Below, one piece after another: positions 63,032 to 64,000 of a stretch of 64,000 nucleotides of DNA. Made by a program: the position numbers and the translations under genes. The DNA comes from Nocardia flavorosea (GTDB taxonomy: Bacteria; Actinomycetota; Actinomycetes; Mycobacteriales; Mycobacteriaceae), in the NCBI RefSeq assembly GCF_015477805.1, contig NZ_JADLQL010000001.1, forward strand, positions 1,116,001 through 1,180,000, given 5' to 3'. The notes under the pieces are model-generated. The model was not told the origin of the DNA. It made no database searches and saw nothing but the letters and a program-made list of their open reading frames with translations. Positions within the stretch are counted from its first letter, which is position 1; each line of letters opens with the position of its first letter.

Positions 63032-64000
63032 AACACCACCTCGGTCCGATCGAACACCGAGCGCAATCGCGCCACCACATCCGCACGCAGGTCCGCGGGC
63101 TCGAGAACCAGCGCGTCCGGACCCAAACCGGTGATCAGGCGAGCCAGCCAGTGCTGCGACCGGATCGGCACCTCCAGCACACTGCCCGGCCGGCCGCCGA
63201 TACCGCGGCTGCCGACGACCTCACCGATCCGGCGCAGCTCCCGGCCGCGCCCCTGCGCCACCCAGATCGTCGCGGAACCGGTGACGGGCGCGGTCCCGGT
63301 GACCTGCGCGACGATGCCCCGCAGATCGGTACCGGCCGGCGCCTTCACCGCATTGCGCGGACCGTACGGGGTGATCTCGTCGCCGATCCGAGACAACCGG
63401 AAGGTCCGCACGGCCTCGCGGTCTCGATCGTGCCCCACCAGATACCAGCGGCCGCGCAGGGTGACCACGCCCCACGGTTCGACATCACGCATCAGATACG
63501 GCGCGTTACTCGCCCCGCGGTGCTCGAACCGCACCGCCTGACCGGCATCGATGGCCGCCAGCAGCTTGCCCAGCACCGGCTCGGATCCCCGGGTCCGCGC
63601 CGGCACCGCGGGCATCGCGGCGAACGCGGTATCGGTTTCCACATGGATCCCGGCGGCCCGCAACTTCAACAACGCGCCGGCAGCAGCCGACGCGAGTTCC
63701 GGCGACTCCCACATCTGCAGCGCGACCGCCACCGCAGCCGATTCCTCGCTGGTCAGGTCGATATCGGGTAACTCATAGGCATCCCGGTTGATCCGGTAAC
63801 CCTCTACCGCGGAGAACCGGCCCGAGGCCCCCACCTCCAGCGGAATGCCCAGATCGCGGAGCTCGTTCTTGTCCCGCTCGAACATCCGGCTGAACGCCTC
63901 GTCGCTGGCGCACTCCTCGTACCCCGCAACGCTGTCCCGGATCCGCTCCGCAGTCAGGAACTGCCGGGTCGACAGTAGCGCGATGACCAGATTCATCAGG
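63028..64000 (-). CDS. pafB: Transcriptional regulator PafB (HTH-WYL-WCX), 5' end cut
   Basis: At least 322 residues; the visible ATG at 63996 is probably internal, because PafB proteins begin about ten residues before the LVNLVIALLSTR segment, here LMNLVIALLSTR at the edge. Winged helix with AFSRMFERDKNELRDLGIPLEV, WYL domain with VRFEHRGASNAPYLMRDVEPWGV-type sequence and RGRWYLVGHDRDREAVRTFRLSRI, then WCX domain. It is translationally coupled to pafC. pafA should follow upstream, outside the window. Confidence 0.93.
   Translation of the reverse strand, partial: LMNLVIALLSTRQFLTAERIRDSVAGYEECASDEAFSRMFERDKNELRDLGIPLEVGASGRFSAVEGYRINRDAYELPDIDLTSEESAAVAVALQMWESPELASAAAGALLKLRAAGIHVETDTAFAAMPAVPARTRGSEPVLGKLLAAIDAGQAVRFEHRGASNAPYLMRDVEPWGVVTLRGRWYLVGHDRDREAVRTFRLSRIGDEITPYGPRNAVKAPAGTDLRGIVAQVTGTAPVTGSATIWVAQGRGRELRRIGEVVGSRGIGGRPGSVLEVPIRSQHWLARLITGLGPDALVLEPADLRADVVARLRSVFDRTEVVL

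Overview
The window is GC-rich, densely coded actinobacterial chromosome and most likely comes from Nocardia or a close relative. Evidence for a mycolic-acid Corynebacteriales host includes an antigen-85-type mycoloyltransferase, MPT63-like secreted proteins, a wax-ester/diacylglycerol acyltransferase, pafB/pafC, and two members of mycofactocin-linked enzyme families. The backbone follows the Mycobacterium tuberculosis Rv2051c-Rv2096c region as I remember it: lnt, cobN, cobG, cobH, cobIJ, cobK, cobL, Rv2073c-like SDR, Rv2074-like PPOX, pepE, 5'-3' exonuclease, Rv2091c-like, helY, tatC, tatA, pafC, pafB. I see no rRNA, tRNA, CRISPR array, insertion sequence or prophage.

Layout. 1-3.5 kb: start of a large NRPS running off the left edge, with an EntF/DhbF-like first module whose specificity code reads serine. 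3.9-9.8 kb: apolipoprotein N-acyltransferase, a YtcJ-like amidohydrolase, an F420/flavin (PPOX) enzyme, a glyoxalase-fold protein and its divergent PadR regulator. 10-16.5 kb: FxsA, a NarL-type two-component system, a TauE/SafE permease, a divergent SDR/TetR pair, and an ECF sigma factor with a peroxiredoxin. 16.6-21 kb: the tldD-tldE peptidase pair and a divergent methionine aminopeptidase/XRE pair. 21-30.7 kb: accessory metabolism and efflux (mycofactocin-type SDR, a P450 without the ExxR arginine, a polysaccharide deacetylase lipoprotein, a membrane-anchored EEP-fold protein, two TetR-controlled divergons, a nucleotidyltransferase). 30.9-32.3 kb: two equal-length tandem MPT63-like secreted proteins.

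32.5-52.7 kb is the aerobic cobalamin region, split by accessory inserts. cobN has a cobalamin riboswitch. Between cobN and cobG lies a small cell-envelope island: two tiny acidic hydrophobic peptide genes (37 and 38 codons, overlooked by length cut-offs), a strong terminator, an antigen-85-type mycoloyltransferase, and a WS/DGAT acyltransferase. By analogy with the corynebacterial PorA/PorH peptides this may be an undescribed mycomembrane peptide system with its own acyltransferase; it is the observation I rate highest. A second insert between cobG and cobH carries an MpaB-family oxygenase, an NDMA-dependent alcohol dehydrogenase, two F420-type oxidoreductases, an STM4015-like repeat protein and a CatB/Vat-type acetyltransferase. 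cobM is absent from its expected place between cobL and cobK, which is taken by a secreted glycine-rich protein.

52.8-64 kb is conserved housekeeping: the DprE2-like SDR, biliverdin-reductase-like PPOX, Xaa-Pro peptidase, exonuclease, a PQ-rich membrane protein, helY, Tat translocase subunits, and the PafBC DNA-damage regulators, with pafB cut by the right edge.

Regulatory architecture is unusually readable. Six divergent or single regulator genes have clear palindromes in their promoter gaps, several repeated at helical-turn spacing.
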